Shown here: one piece after another, positions 17,248 through 25,764 of the stretch
How positions within the stretch are numbered: position 1 is the first letter of the stretch
Layout: every line of letters starts with the position of its first letter
Origin: Nocardia anaemiae NBRC 100462
GTDB lineage: Bacteria > Actinomycetota > Actinomycetes > Mycobacteriales > Mycobacteriaceae
Assembly: GCF_001612725.1 (NCBI RefSeq)
Contig: NZ_BDAZ01000025.1
Coordinates: forward strand, 1-64,000
DNA: 64,000 nt
Direction: 5' to 3'
Position numbers and translations under genes: made by a program
Notes under the pieces: model-generated
The model's input: the letters and a program-made list of their open reading frames with translations, nothing else
What the model was told of the DNA's origin: nothing
Database searches by the model: none

Positions 17248-17847
17248 TCACGGGCTCAGCACGAACAGTTTCTCCCTGCCACCGGCGATCAGCGACCGCT
17301 GTACCACCCGCGGTTCGTAACCGCGGAAGAACGCGTCCAGGCTCGCCTCGCCGAACCGACGCGCCTGTGCGCCGTCGCCCGCATCGGTGAACCGCTGTCC
17401 GATCGCGGCGAGCAACCGGTTGTCGCTGGTGGCCAGGTTGCGAATCGGCTCCGCGACGATCACCTGTTTTCTCGCCGCCGCCAGCATCCGATCGATGACC
17501 GGAGCGGGCTCGGGCAGAAAGTGGTACAGGCTCGCCTGCATGATGACGTAGTCAGCCTCGGGCAGCGGCATATCGGAACGCAGGTTCCACACCGCACCGT
17601 GTCCGCCCGCCCGGGCCAGTCTGGCGATGAATCGACCGTTGAGGTCGAGTCCGGTGTAGTCGATGCATCGGTTGCGCAGATAGCGGGTGTACAGCGTCGC
17701 GGGCCCACAGCACACGTCGACCACGCTGGCGCCATCCGGTACGAGCTCGGCGATCGCGCGGAACCGAGCCGGGTAGTGCCGACCGTACAGCCCACGCATC
17801 AACAGCTCGTAGATGGTTCCGTTGCGGTAGATAAGGCTCGGCCTCAC
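17248..17847 (-). CDS. Class I SAM-dependent methyltransferase
   Basis: A 199-aa Rossmann-fold methyltransferase. Motif I is VVDVCCGPATL (about 42-52), followed by the acidic strand end YTGLDLNGRF that binds the SAM ribose, and a motif IV region ADYVIMQASLYHF. I choose the GTG at 17845-17847 because AGGGG lies 5 bp before it; an upstream TTG is possible. It converges on the aminotransferase with only a 7-bp gap, so it may decorate the same glycan, but the acceptor cannot be read from sequence. Confidence 0.8.
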   Translation of the reverse strand: MRPSLIYRNGTIYELLMRGLYGRHYPARFRAIAELVPDGASVVDVCCGPATLYTRYLRNRCIDYTGLDLNGRFIARLARAGGHGAVWNLRSDMPLPEADYVIMQASLYHFLPEPAPVIDRMLAAARKQVIVAEPIRNLATSDNRLLAAIGQRFTDAGDGAQARRFGEASLDAFFRGYEPRVVQRSLIAGGREKLFVLSP

Positions 17848-17979
17848 ATCACCCCTGAACAGTTGTCGACCCGGCAACTATGCCATCCCGGATGCACCGG
17901 CAGCCCGCCCGGGCCGCACCCTCTCGGTAATGAATCAACCGGCTCGCCAACACGATCCGGCGCGCCAAGCGTACCCCGC

Positions 17980-18279
17980 CTATCGCTGCCCCTCGTGGCG
18001 GGCAGCTTCCTCGCGGATCTCGCGGAGTCTGGTCGCCGCATCCTTCGTCGGGCGGGTCGGGAGCGCGGGTGCTGTGGTGTTCGGCAGCTGTGGGGCTTGG
18101 ACTTTGGCGTCGGTGGCTTTGCCGCGACTGCCGACATACAGCCGATATACGCCATAACCGGCCAACAGCAGGATCGCCAACGGCACCAGGGACAGCACCA
18201 GACTCTTCACGAACCCGATCACCATCAGCGCGCCGAGCAGCGCCAATATGCCGACGCCCAGTTTGACCTTCCACGACAT
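17980..18279 (-). CDS. Small membrane protein of unknown function
   Basis: A 99-aa protein with two adjacent hydrophobic helices (about residues 8-24 and 28-48), then a Pro-rich linker and a charged C-terminal helix (TRLREIREEAARHEGQR) that is probably cytoplasmic. No family is recognised. The ATG at 18279 follows GGAGGTTTCGAG, a good ribosome binding site. It stands alone between the glycan cassette and the large hydrolase/synthetase gene. Confidence 0.7.
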   Translation of the reverse strand: MSWKVKLGVGILALLGALMVIGFVKSLVLSLVPLAILLLAGYGVYRLYVGSRGKATDAKVQAPQLPNTTAPALPTRPTKDAATRLREIREEAARHEGQR

Positions 18280-18362
18280 CTCGAAACCTCCGTTGTCGCC
18301 GCGGACCTGGCATCCACGCTACCCCGCCGTTCCGGCCGCAACCGGAACGACGGGGCGCGGAT

Positions 18363-21314
18363 TCATTCAGCGCCGAAGATGGTTCCTGCCTCGTCCGCGG
18401 TGAGGATTTCATAGGCGTCGGATTCCCGGTTGTACCACCAGGTATCGGGCCCAGGCTCGGGACGGCCCGCGGCCTGCACGGCCCGCGTCGACGGGCGGTA
18501 GGAGGAGCTGCGCGGGATCTCGTCGACGACGTAGACGATGTCGGGGCGCTGGTTCGGATCGAGTGCGCGGACCGCCTCGGTCACATCCTTGGGTTCGAGC
18601 CGGAAACCCTGGCGGACGCTGACCGCCGCCACCGCGAGCGCATGTTCGCCGACGGGCAGTCCGTAGGCGACCTCCATATCGACCGCGGTGATGTCGTTGA
18701 GCACGTCGACGATGGGCTGGGTGAAGACCGGGCCGCGTTCGGTGTGGATCACCGTGTCGGTGCGATCGACCAGCCAGTAGTCGCCGTCGCTGTCGCGGCG
18801 GAACAGATTTTCGGTCGGCATCCACGCATCGCCCGCGGTGAACACCCCGCGGAGCCCGCCGTCGGAGAGGTCGATGCCCTCGGTCGCCTTACCGATCAGC
18901 AGACCGACTTCGTTGTCCGCGCACCTGCGCACGAAACCGGACCCATCGGTCTGAATCCGCTCGGTGACCGGGTCATAGGCGACCAACTCCACCTTGGCGG
19001 TGCCGGGCACGGGGCGCCCCTTGCAGCCCGCCTTCACACCGGTCACATTGGCCAGCACCACATCGCCTTCGATGGAGGCGTAGAACTCCAGCACCCGGGC
19101 GGGGGCGAACTGTTCGGTGGTGCGTCGCCACAGGCCCGCGGGCATGCCCGAGCCGATGAACAGGCGGATCGGATGCTGATGCCCGGCCGGGAAGACTTCG
19201 GCGTCGAGGATGTCGCGCAGCATGGTCCAGGTGTAGGTGACCACCGTGACGCCGTAGCGGTGCACCTCCTCGCCGAACCGCGCCGGATCCAGCGACCTGG
19301 CCAGTGCGATCCGGCTGCCGCCCGCGATCGCACCGCCGAGACTCACCAGCAAACCGGACGAATGATGCAGCGGCGCAAGGCAATAGACGGTGTCCTTGCG
19401 ATCCAGATCGGCCGAGGTCGCGGTGCCGAAGGCGGACAGCGCCCAGCGGTGGTTGGTGATGTATTTGGTCTCCAGGCGGTCGCCGGTGCCGGTGACGAGC
19501 ACGAATGCCAACTCCCGAGCCAGACCCGGATCCGGGCGGTACCAGGCGGGCAGCTGCACCCGCGTGGGATCGATCTGTTCCAGATCGGTCACGTCCGCGC
19601 CTGACGGAATGTCGAGAGTGCGCGCGCTACCGCCGCCGAGGACCAGCACGGGGGTACCGGTAGCCGCTGCCGCTCGCAGATTCTCCGGATCCGAGATCAG
19701 GATCTTGATCCCGGTGAGTTCGATGGCGCGCTCCAACTCGCTACCGGGGGCGAGCAATACCGATACCGCGCCGAGGCGAGAGAGCGCGGCCACGCTGGCC
19801 AGCGCGCTCGGCCTGGTCTCCATCACCACACCGACGCGCATGGCAGGGCGGATGCCCACGGAGATGAGCCCGCGCACGACGTTATCGATGCGCGCGTTGA
19901 CCGCCGCGTTGGTGTGCACGCGATCGTCGAACAGGAACAGATCGCGCAGCGGCGCTCGCCGACCCTGCTCGGCCACCAAGCGGCCCAGCGAGATACGGGT
20001 ATGCGGCTGGATCATGCCGAGCCGGGTCAACCGCGGCAACGCGCGTGCCGCCTCACCGGCGAGTTCGATCGAACCGCGCACGGTATTGCCGGCAATGCCC
20101 TCCAGCGCCTTGCCGACGCCCGCGCCCGCCTCGGCCAGGGTGGCCGCGGTGTGCACGACCCGGGTCGCCGCCGAATTCGGACGGTTGCTCGCGACATGTT
20201 CGGCCATCGGCTTGATCTCCGGCGGCAGCGGCTGATCGCCGTCCATCCAATCGACCCACTGACGCACCAACGGCCAGGTGTGTCTGGTCGCCATGCTGCC
20301 TGCGACGAGGCCGAAATGCCCTGCGACCAAACTGGCTTCGTATACCTCGGCATTGGGTGCGGCCCGGACGATGCCGCGCACCGCGGCGGGCTGGCCGATA
20401 TCGTCGACCTCGCCGACGAAGGCCAGGATCGGGCACTTCAGCTCGGCCAGCGAAATCGGCTGGTCCCGGATCACGAAGCCACCGAGCATCATTCGGTTGT
20501 GCGCGACGAACTGCTTGAGCAGGTCCGCCGCGGCCGGACCGGCGTAGCCGACCCAACCGTCGTTATTGAGGAACCGACGCTGACGTTCCTTCGGCAGCAA
20601 TGCTTCCCGATCGTGCAGCTGGCGCAGGAAGTCGATGCGCGATTTGGCGGTCTTCACCGGATCGAGCATCTGGAAGCCGAGCCGGACCATCGAATCGGTG
20701 ATCGGCAGCCGGGTCACCACATGGTCGGCCAGGAACTCCGCGACATCGGAGACCATGCCGTAGGGCAGTCCGAACGGCATACCCGCGACCACATCCACCG
20801 GGCTGCCGAAGGTCACGATGCTCGCCACGCCCTTGCCGAAGCGGTAGGCGGTGGTCTGATAGGCGAACATGCCGCCCTGCGAGTACCCCATCAGGTGCAC
20901 ATTGCTGCCGGTCGCGTCGCAGACCGTATCGATCGCGCTGTTGACCGCGAGGACGTGATCGGCCAGATCCCGTTCCCAGCCGCCCTCCTCACTGGCGGGC
21001 GAACCGAAATCGACCACCCAGCAGTCGATTCCGCCGCGGTGCAGAATGCCGACCGCGCCGTCATCGGCGTTCACATCCCAGATGTCGGCATTGACCATCA
21101 GCGGAGGTACCAGGACCGCGACCGGGCGACCCGGCGTCGGATCGTCGGGGAAGTAATGGCGCAGCCGATACATTCTGCGCCGTTCGACGATCTCGAACGG
21201 CGACGACTCGACATCGTGGGTCAATCCGCCGAAGCGGATGACCTCGAGGCCGTTCTGGGCCGTTGCCATCAACCGCTGCACCGACCCGACCACACTTTCC
21301 ACATTCAACTTCAC
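18363..21314 (-). CDS. Bifunctional alpha/beta hydrolase - acyl-CoA synthetase-like protein (Rv1683 type)
   Basis: A 983-aa fusion. Residues about 50-365 form an alpha/beta hydrolase resembling PHA synthase/depolymerase: nucleophile Ser145 in GYSQGG, acid in GEVDD (301-305), and His333 in VAGHFGLVAGS. Residues about 440-970 form an AMP-binding domain. Two adenylation motifs are altered: the P-loop reads VTGTGDRLETK (607-617) instead of the usual TSGTTGxPK, and the A10 catalytic lysine segment reads IPRSSSYRPSTR. M. tuberculosis Rv1683 has the same fusion and the same neighbours and has been tied to lipid storage (from memory). A GTGA-N6-TCAC dyad lies 27 bp upstream of the start. Confidence 0.9.
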   Translation of the reverse strand: MKLNVESVVGSVQRLMATAQNGLEVIRFGGLTHDVESSPFEIVERRRMYRLRHYFPDDPTPGRPVAVLVPPLMVNADIWDVNADDGAVGILHRGGIDCWVVDFGSPASEEGGWERDLADHVLAVNSAIDTVCDATGSNVHLMGYSQGGMFAYQTTAYRFGKGVASIVTFGSPVDVVAGMPFGLPYGMVSDVAEFLADHVVTRLPITDSMVRLGFQMLDPVKTAKSRIDFLRQLHDREALLPKERQRRFLNNDGWVGYAGPAAADLLKQFVAHNRMMLGGFVIRDQPISLAELKCPILAFVGEVDDIGQPAAVRGIVRAAPNAEVYEASLVAGHFGLVAGSMATRHTWPLVRQWVDWMDGDQPLPPEIKPMAEHVASNRPNSAATRVVHTAATLAEAGAGVGKALEGIAGNTVRGSIELAGEAARALPRLTRLGMIQPHTRISLGRLVAEQGRRAPLRDLFLFDDRVHTNAAVNARIDNVVRGLISVGIRPAMRVGVVMETRPSALASVAALSRLGAVSVLLAPGSELERAIELTGIKILISDPENLRAAAATGTPVLVLGGGSARTLDIPSGADVTDLEQIDPTRVQLPAWYRPDPGLARELAFVLVTGTGDRLETKYITNHRWALSAFGTATSADLDRKDTVYCLAPLHHSSGLLVSLGGAIAGGSRIALARSLDPARFGEEVHRYGVTVVTYTWTMLRDILDAEVFPAGHQHPIRLFIGSGMPAGLWRRTTEQFAPARVLEFYASIEGDVVLANVTGVKAGCKGRPVPGTAKVELVAYDPVTERIQTDGSGFVRRCADNEVGLLIGKATEGIDLSDGGLRGVFTAGDAWMPTENLFRRDSDGDYWLVDRTDTVIHTERGPVFTQPIVDVLNDITAVDMEVAYGLPVGEHALAVAAVSVRQGFRLEPKDVTEAVRALDPNQRPDIVYVVDEIPRSSSYRPSTRAVQAAGRPEPGPDTWWYNRESDAYEILTADEAGTIFGAE

Positions 21315-21340
21315 GATCGCTCCTGGCCCTACCCTGCAAA

Positions 21341-21354
21341 GTGACCCACATCAC
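21341..21354. promoter_or_regulatory. CRP/GlxR-type operator GTGA-CCCACA-TCAC
   Basis: A perfect GTGA-N6-TCAC dyad, flanked by A-rich sequence on the left and ACA on the right, matches the cAMP-receptor-protein consensus of actinobacteria (GlxR, Rv3676). It lies in the 550-bp divergent region between the hydrolase/synthetase gene (27 bp away) and the encapsulin operon (about 510 bp away). The rest of this region holds a perfect DnaA box (21535-21543) and no gene I can support. Confidence 0.55.
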
Positions 21355-21864
21355 ACACCCCGATGTGCTCAGACGAGCTTCCCACACCGTGTATCCATTA
21401 TGGGGCGGCTGTGACGGGTTCCATGCCAGGTCGGGGCCGATGATGCGGGATGTTCGCGGCGGCGGTGCGCAAAAGATACCGACCGTACAGCCTTGCTCGG
21501 TCCGCGCCGATTCGTGCCAGGTCGTTATCGGCAGTTATCCACATCGAGGTCATGTCGTAACCATCCGAAAAACATACCAGCATTCTCGTGGCTTCATCTT
21601 CGAGATTCGTGTGCGCACAGCATCTTTCGCGGTTTAGGATCGAGGCCGTTCGGAACGCAATGTCGCGTAAGCCAATTCGCACGGGAGAGTCGGTTACCGT
21701 TCGCATGTCTCGGTCCTGCCACTTCTCCCGGCAACCATGCCGCCATACCCAGCAGGCCTGCCGCCTGTCGAATTGTTGTGCACCACCGCAGATTTCGAAA
21801 AGCCATCAACCACAAGTACAGCACAATCGACCGTCTCGGTGACCATCTCAGGTGAGGACCACGC

Positions 21865-23271
21865 ATGACCATCGAAATGCCAGTCCAAGCAGAAACCAAC
21901 GGGCGCAAGAGCCTCAGCACCGGTGCCGCCCATCAGCTCGCGCACACCACCAAGTCCGAGCCGCAGATGCAGGGCATCACCTCGCGCTGGCTCACTCGCA
22001 TGCTGCCGTGGACGCAGGTCAACGGCGGTATCTATCGAGTCAACCGACGCCTGACGCACACCGTGGGCAACGGTGAGGTCGAGTTCATCATCGACGGCTC
22101 GCAAGCCAGAGTGATCCCGATGGAACTCACCGAACTTCCGCAATTGCGGGACTTCGACGACGAAGAGGTGTTGAGCGCACTCGCCCAGCGTTTCGAGCAG
22201 CGCGATCTCGAACCCGGTACGGTGGTCGCCGAATTCGGCAATCCGATGAATCAGGTCATGCTGATCGTGCACGGCAAGCTCAGCAAGATCGGCACCGGGG
22301 AATTCGGCGAGCAAACCAAGCTGGGCATGCTCGGCGGCGGTGATTTCTTCGGCGATGAAACCCTCATCGATGGTTCCGGTATTTGGCCGGTGACCGTCAA
22401 AACCGTCACCCGGACCACCATGCTGGTACTGCCCCGGCAAACGCTCGAAGAAATGCTCGAGTCGACCCCGGCGCTGCGCGAGCAATTGTCCCGTGTCGCC
22501 GCCGCACCGGCGCGCCCGCAAAACCACAAGGGCGAAGCGAATATCGAGATCTCCTCGGGCCACTTCGGTGAACCGTTGCTGACAGGTACCTTCGTCGACC
22601 TCGACGCCGCCCCGCGCGAGTACGAGCTGAGCCTCGCGCAGAGCGTGCTGCGGGTGCACACCCGCGTCGCCGATCTGTTCAACGATCCGATGAACCAGAT
22701 CGAACAGCAGCTCAGACTCACCATCGAGGCGCTCTACGAGCGGCGCGAGAGCGATCTGGTCAATAATCCCGATTTCGGGTTGCTGCACAATTGCGACCTG
22801 AAACAGCGCATCTACAGCGAGTCCGGGGCACCGACACCGGACGATATGGATGAACTGCTGAGTATGCGGCGCAGCACGAAACTGTTTCTGGCACATCCGA
22901 AGGCGATCGCCGCTTTCGGTCGTGAATGTAGTAAGCGCGGCCTGTATCCGGATCCGGTCGAGGTGGACGGACACCGCGTGTTCGCCTGGCGCGGCGTCCC
23001 GATCTACCCGTGCAGCAAGATCCCGGTCAGCGATACCCAGACCACCTCGATTCTGGCCATGCGCACCGGCGAGAAGGATCAGGGCGTCATCGGCCTGCAC
23101 CAGACCGGAATCCCGGACGAATACGAGCCGAGTCTGAACGTCCGCTTCAAGGGCATCGACGACCAATCGATCATCTCCTACCTGGTCAGCTGCTACTACT
23201 CGGCGGCCGTGCTGGTGCCGGACGCGCTGGGCGTGCTCGACAACGTCTTGGTCGCCCGGCAGGCGGACTGA
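21865..23271 (+). CDS. eshA: Family 2B encapsulin shell protein with cyclic-nucleotide-binding domain
   Basis: A 468-aa HK97-fold shell protein of the EshA/family 2B group. A cyclic-nucleotide-binding-like domain is inserted at about residues 95-200, with its phosphate-cassette region at GDFFGDETL (159-167). The HK97-type core follows (about 220-468), with the conserved stretches HCG-like ISSGHFGEPLL, LSMRRSTKLFLAHPKAIAAFGREC and IYPCSKIPV. These proteins assemble into protein nanocompartments that take up the terpene cyclase 2-methylisoborneol synthase (established in streptomycetes). The ATG at 21865 follows AGGTGAGGACC. It leads a four-gene operon with the cyclase starting 15 bp after its stop. 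Confidence 0.93.
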   Translation: MTIEMPVQAETNGRKSLSTGAAHQLAHTTKSEPQMQGITSRWLTRMLPWTQVNGGIYRVNRRLTHTVGNGEVEFIIDGSQARVIPMELTELPQLRDFDDEEVLSALAQRFEQRDLEPGTVVAEFGNPMNQVMLIVHGKLSKIGTGEFGEQTKLGMLGGGDFFGDETLIDGSGIWPVTVKTVTRTTMLVLPRQTLEEMLESTPALREQLSRVAAAPARPQNHKGEANIEISSGHFGEPLLTGTFVDLDAAPREYELSLAQSVLRVHTRVADLFNDPMNQIEQQLRLTIEALYERRESDLVNNPDFGLLHNCDLKQRIYSESGAPTPDDMDELLSMRRSTKLFLAHPKAIAAFGRECSKRGLYPDPVEVDGHRVFAWRGVPIYPCSKIPVSDTQTTSILAMRTGEKDQGVIGLHQTGIPDEYEPSLNVRFKGIDDQSIISYLVSCYYSAAVLVPDALGVLDNVLVARQAD

Positions 23272-23286
23272 CCGGGGTGATGACCG

Positions 23287-24840
23287 ATGTCGGTGCTTTC
23301 CCGCGCCTCGGCACCACCCGCCACCCACGAGGTGGCCGCCGCTGTCGCGGCACTGCTGTCCAATCTCGATACCACCGCTCCACCGACACTCCCGCTGGAG
23401 GTTCCGGCACCGGAAACCTCGGCTTCACCTGAAAACACCGAAATACCGGAAAGTACGGAAACACCCGAATGCACAGCAACACCCGAATCATCCGAAACCC
23501 AGGCGGTGGAAGCTGATTCGCCAGAACTGGACCGACCTACCCAACCTGAGACGATTGTTCCGCGCAGCCTGCTCGGACCCAGCGGCCTGGGTGCGGCTGC
23601 ACTCCTACTTCCGACGTCCACCACCACCCAAGCGGGATTACCTACTACTGAGGTACCCGACCCCGCACGCACACCTACTATTCGGGCGGCTGGTCTCCAG
23701 CCGCCACCGATAGCGTTTCATGCCCCATCGACCGCTGTCGGCGTGGCGCAGGGGGCCGCGCCGACAGCTACCGAACCGGAATCCCCTCGGAGTCGAATTC
23801 CACTCGGCCCCACCGGATTAGGTACCGCGTCGGCCTACCTGCACGGCACCGCGGCACCGATTCCACCGCTGTACTGTCCACCGCCGCTGCGCGATGACCC
23901 GGCGTTGGCCGAACTGGTCAACGACGGGCTCATCGACTGGGCGCGGGATATCGGTCTCTACGCCGGGCGCCTGGACGAACTGCGCGATGCCGACTTCGGC
24001 CAGTTGATCATGCTCGCCCATCCGGACAGCGACGATCCCGACCGGCTGCTCGCGGCCGCGAAATGCGCCGTCTCGGAATGGTCGGTCGACGATTACTACT
24101 GCGAGGAAGGAGCCGATGAGACCGCACCAGACGGCACACCGTCCAGTGCCGAGGCCGAACTCGGTCCCCGACTCGAATTGGCGGCCGCCGCAATGGATCC
24201 CGTCCATCTCCCGGCGCGCTACCAGGCCCAGTTGGAACGGGCGTTACAGGCCGATCCGATCCTGCGCGCGTTCCGTACCTCCTTCGAGCATCTGTCCCGG
24301 TATGCGACCCCGGCGCAGCTGGCTCGACTGCGTACCGAGATCGCCGGATGGTTCATCGCGCTCGGCGCGGAGGCCGGTTGGCGGGCCGCACACCGGATGC
24401 CACCGGTGTGGGAGTACCTGACCAATCGGCAGCCGCACAGTTTCCTGCCATGTATGGCGCCGATCGATGTGGTCGGCGGCTATGAGCTCCAGGCCGCCGA
24501 GTACACCGACCCGCGGGTGCGCCGGGTCGTCACCACGGCCGCACTCGCCAGTCAGATGGTGAACGACCTGTATTCGATGGCACGCGAAGACGTTTCGGAC
24601 GGAAGGGAATTCAATCTCCCGACGGTCTTGGCCGCGGAGGAGCACTGCTCTCGGCGCGAGGCCGTGCTGCGCACCGCCATCGTGCACGACGAGCTGGTGC
24701 ACCGATTCGAACAGGAGGCCGGTCCATTGGCCGCCGCCGGATCGGCCGAACTGCGGCGTTTCCTCGGCGGACTCTGGGCATGGATGGGCGGCAACCGCGC
24801 CTGGCATGCCGCGAGCAAGCGCTACAACGAATCGAATTAG
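23287..24840 (+). CDS. 2-Methylisoborneol synthase, encapsulin cargo terpene cyclase
   Basis: A 517-aa class I terpene synthase that cyclises 2-methyl-GPP to the earthy odorant 2-methylisoborneol. The Asp-rich metal motif is DDYYCEE (268-274) and the second metal motif is NDLYSMARE (426-434). The N-terminal 190 residues are Pro/Thr/Glu-rich and disordered and hold two copies of a short motif, LLGPSGLGAAA (95-105) and PLGPTGLGTAS (172-182), which I take as encapsulin-loading elements. A P-E-S/T repeat occupies about 50-70. This N-terminus is long even for this family. Neighbours supply shell, substrate and precursor. Confidence 0.93.
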   Translation: MSVLSRASAPPATHEVAAAVAALLSNLDTTAPPTLPLEVPAPETSASPENTEIPESTETPECTATPESSETQAVEADSPELDRPTQPETIVPRSLLGPSGLGAAALLLPTSTTTQAGLPTTEVPDPARTPTIRAAGLQPPPIAFHAPSTAVGVAQGAAPTATEPESPRSRIPLGPTGLGTASAYLHGTAAPIPPLYCPPPLRDDPALAELVNDGLIDWARDIGLYAGRLDELRDADFGQLIMLAHPDSDDPDRLLAAAKCAVSEWSVDDYYCEEGADETAPDGTPSSAEAELGPRLELAAAAMDPVHLPARYQAQLERALQADPILRAFRTSFEHLSRYATPAQLARLRTEIAGWFIALGAEAGWRAAHRMPPVWEYLTNRQPHSFLPCMAPIDVVGGYELQAAEYTDPRVRRVVTTAALASQMVNDLYSMAREDVSDGREFNLPTVLAAEEHCSRREAVLRTAIVHDELVHRFEQEAGPLAAAGSAELRRFLGGLWAWMGGNRAWHAASKRYNESN

Positions 24841-24891
24841 CCAGTACCGCAACGAAATCAGTAGTACCGGAACACGAGAGGATGATCAGGC

Positions 24892-25764
24892 ATGACCATG
24901 CTCAATCCCGCCACGGGGTCCGTCCTGCGCACCAGCTACCAGAAAGCCGTTGCCGAGTACTGGAACAACAATCCGAACGACGACCGGGTCAATACCAAAC
25001 TCGGTGAGGTCGACGGGCTGTTCCACCACCACTACGGCATCGGCGAACCCGATCAGGCGGCGCTGGCCGGGCCCGCGGATTCCCGCGAGGAACGGATCGT
25101 CAAGGAACTGCACCGCCTCGAGACCGCCCAGGCATCGCTGCTGCTGGACCACCTCGGCGATATCCGGCCCGGCGATCGGCTGATGGACGGGGGGTCCGGC
25201 CGCGGTGGTACGAGTTTTATGGCCAATCAGCGTTTCGGCTGTCAGGTCGACGGCGTCACCATTTCCGAATACCAGGTCGGCTTCGCCAATGATCAGGCCG
25301 CCCATCGCGGTGTCGCGGACAAGGTGCGCTTCCATTTCCGGAATATGCTCGACACCGGTTTCGACAACGGATCCATGCGCGGCATCTGGACCAACGAAAC
25401 CACCATGTATGTGGATCTCGGTGAGCTGTTCGAGGAGTTCTCCCGGCTGCTCGAACCCGGCGGTCGCTACGTCTGCATCACCGGCTGCTCCAACGATGTC
25501 AACGGCGGACGCTCGGCCTCGGTCAGCTGGATCGATGCCCATTACGGCTGCATGATCCATCCGCGCAGCGAGTATTTCCGGGCCTTGGCCGACAACAATC
25601 TGGTGCCGGTCAATGTGATCGATCTGACCGCGGCCACGATCCCGTACTGGGAGCTGCGCACCGAATCCGAACTGGCGACCGGGGTGGAGAAGCCTTTCCT
25701 GACCGCTTATAAGGAGGGGAGCTTCCAATACCTGCTGATCGCCGCCGATAAGGTGGGTCGGTGA
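24892..25764 (+). CDS. Geranyl diphosphate 2-C-methyltransferase
   Basis: SAM-dependent methyltransferase of 290 aa that makes 2-methyl-GPP, the substrate of 2-methylisoborneol synthase. N-terminal Tyr/Trp/Asn-rich stretch (SYQKAVAEYWNNNPNDDRVN) and FHHHYGIG (about 44-51) are typical of GPP methyltransferases. SAM motif I reads LMDGGSGRGGTSFMA, and WTNETTMYVDL marks the active-site region. The ATG at 24892 lies 51 bp after the cyclase stop. The stop overlaps the start of the IPP isomerase gene (GTGA). Confidence 0.93.
   Translation: MTMLNPATGSVLRTSYQKAVAEYWNNNPNDDRVNTKLGEVDGLFHHHYGIGEPDQAALAGPADSREERIVKELHRLETAQASLLLDHLGDIRPGDRLMDGGSGRGGTSFMANQRFGCQVDGVTISEYQVGFANDQAAHRGVADKVRFHFRNMLDTGFDNGSMRGIWTNETTMYVDLGELFEEFSRLLEPGGRYVCITGCSNDVNGGRSASVSWIDAHYGCMIHPRSEYFRALADNNLVPVNVIDLTAATIPYWELRTESELATGVEKPFLTAYKEGSFQYLLIAADKVGR

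Noticed and set aside
17128..18414. 428-codon plus-strand open frame
   Set aside because: It is antisense to a methyltransferase gene and a small membrane protein gene with proper motifs and ribosome binding sites.
21535..21543. DnaA box as evidence of a replication origin
   Set aside because: Only one perfect box, no AT-rich unwinding region and no dnaA or dnaN nearby.
23430..23500. CRISPR-like or microsatellite repeat
   Set aside because: The periodic GAAACACC/CCGAAT pattern encodes the P-E-S/T tail of the terpene cyclase; no spacers or exact repeats.
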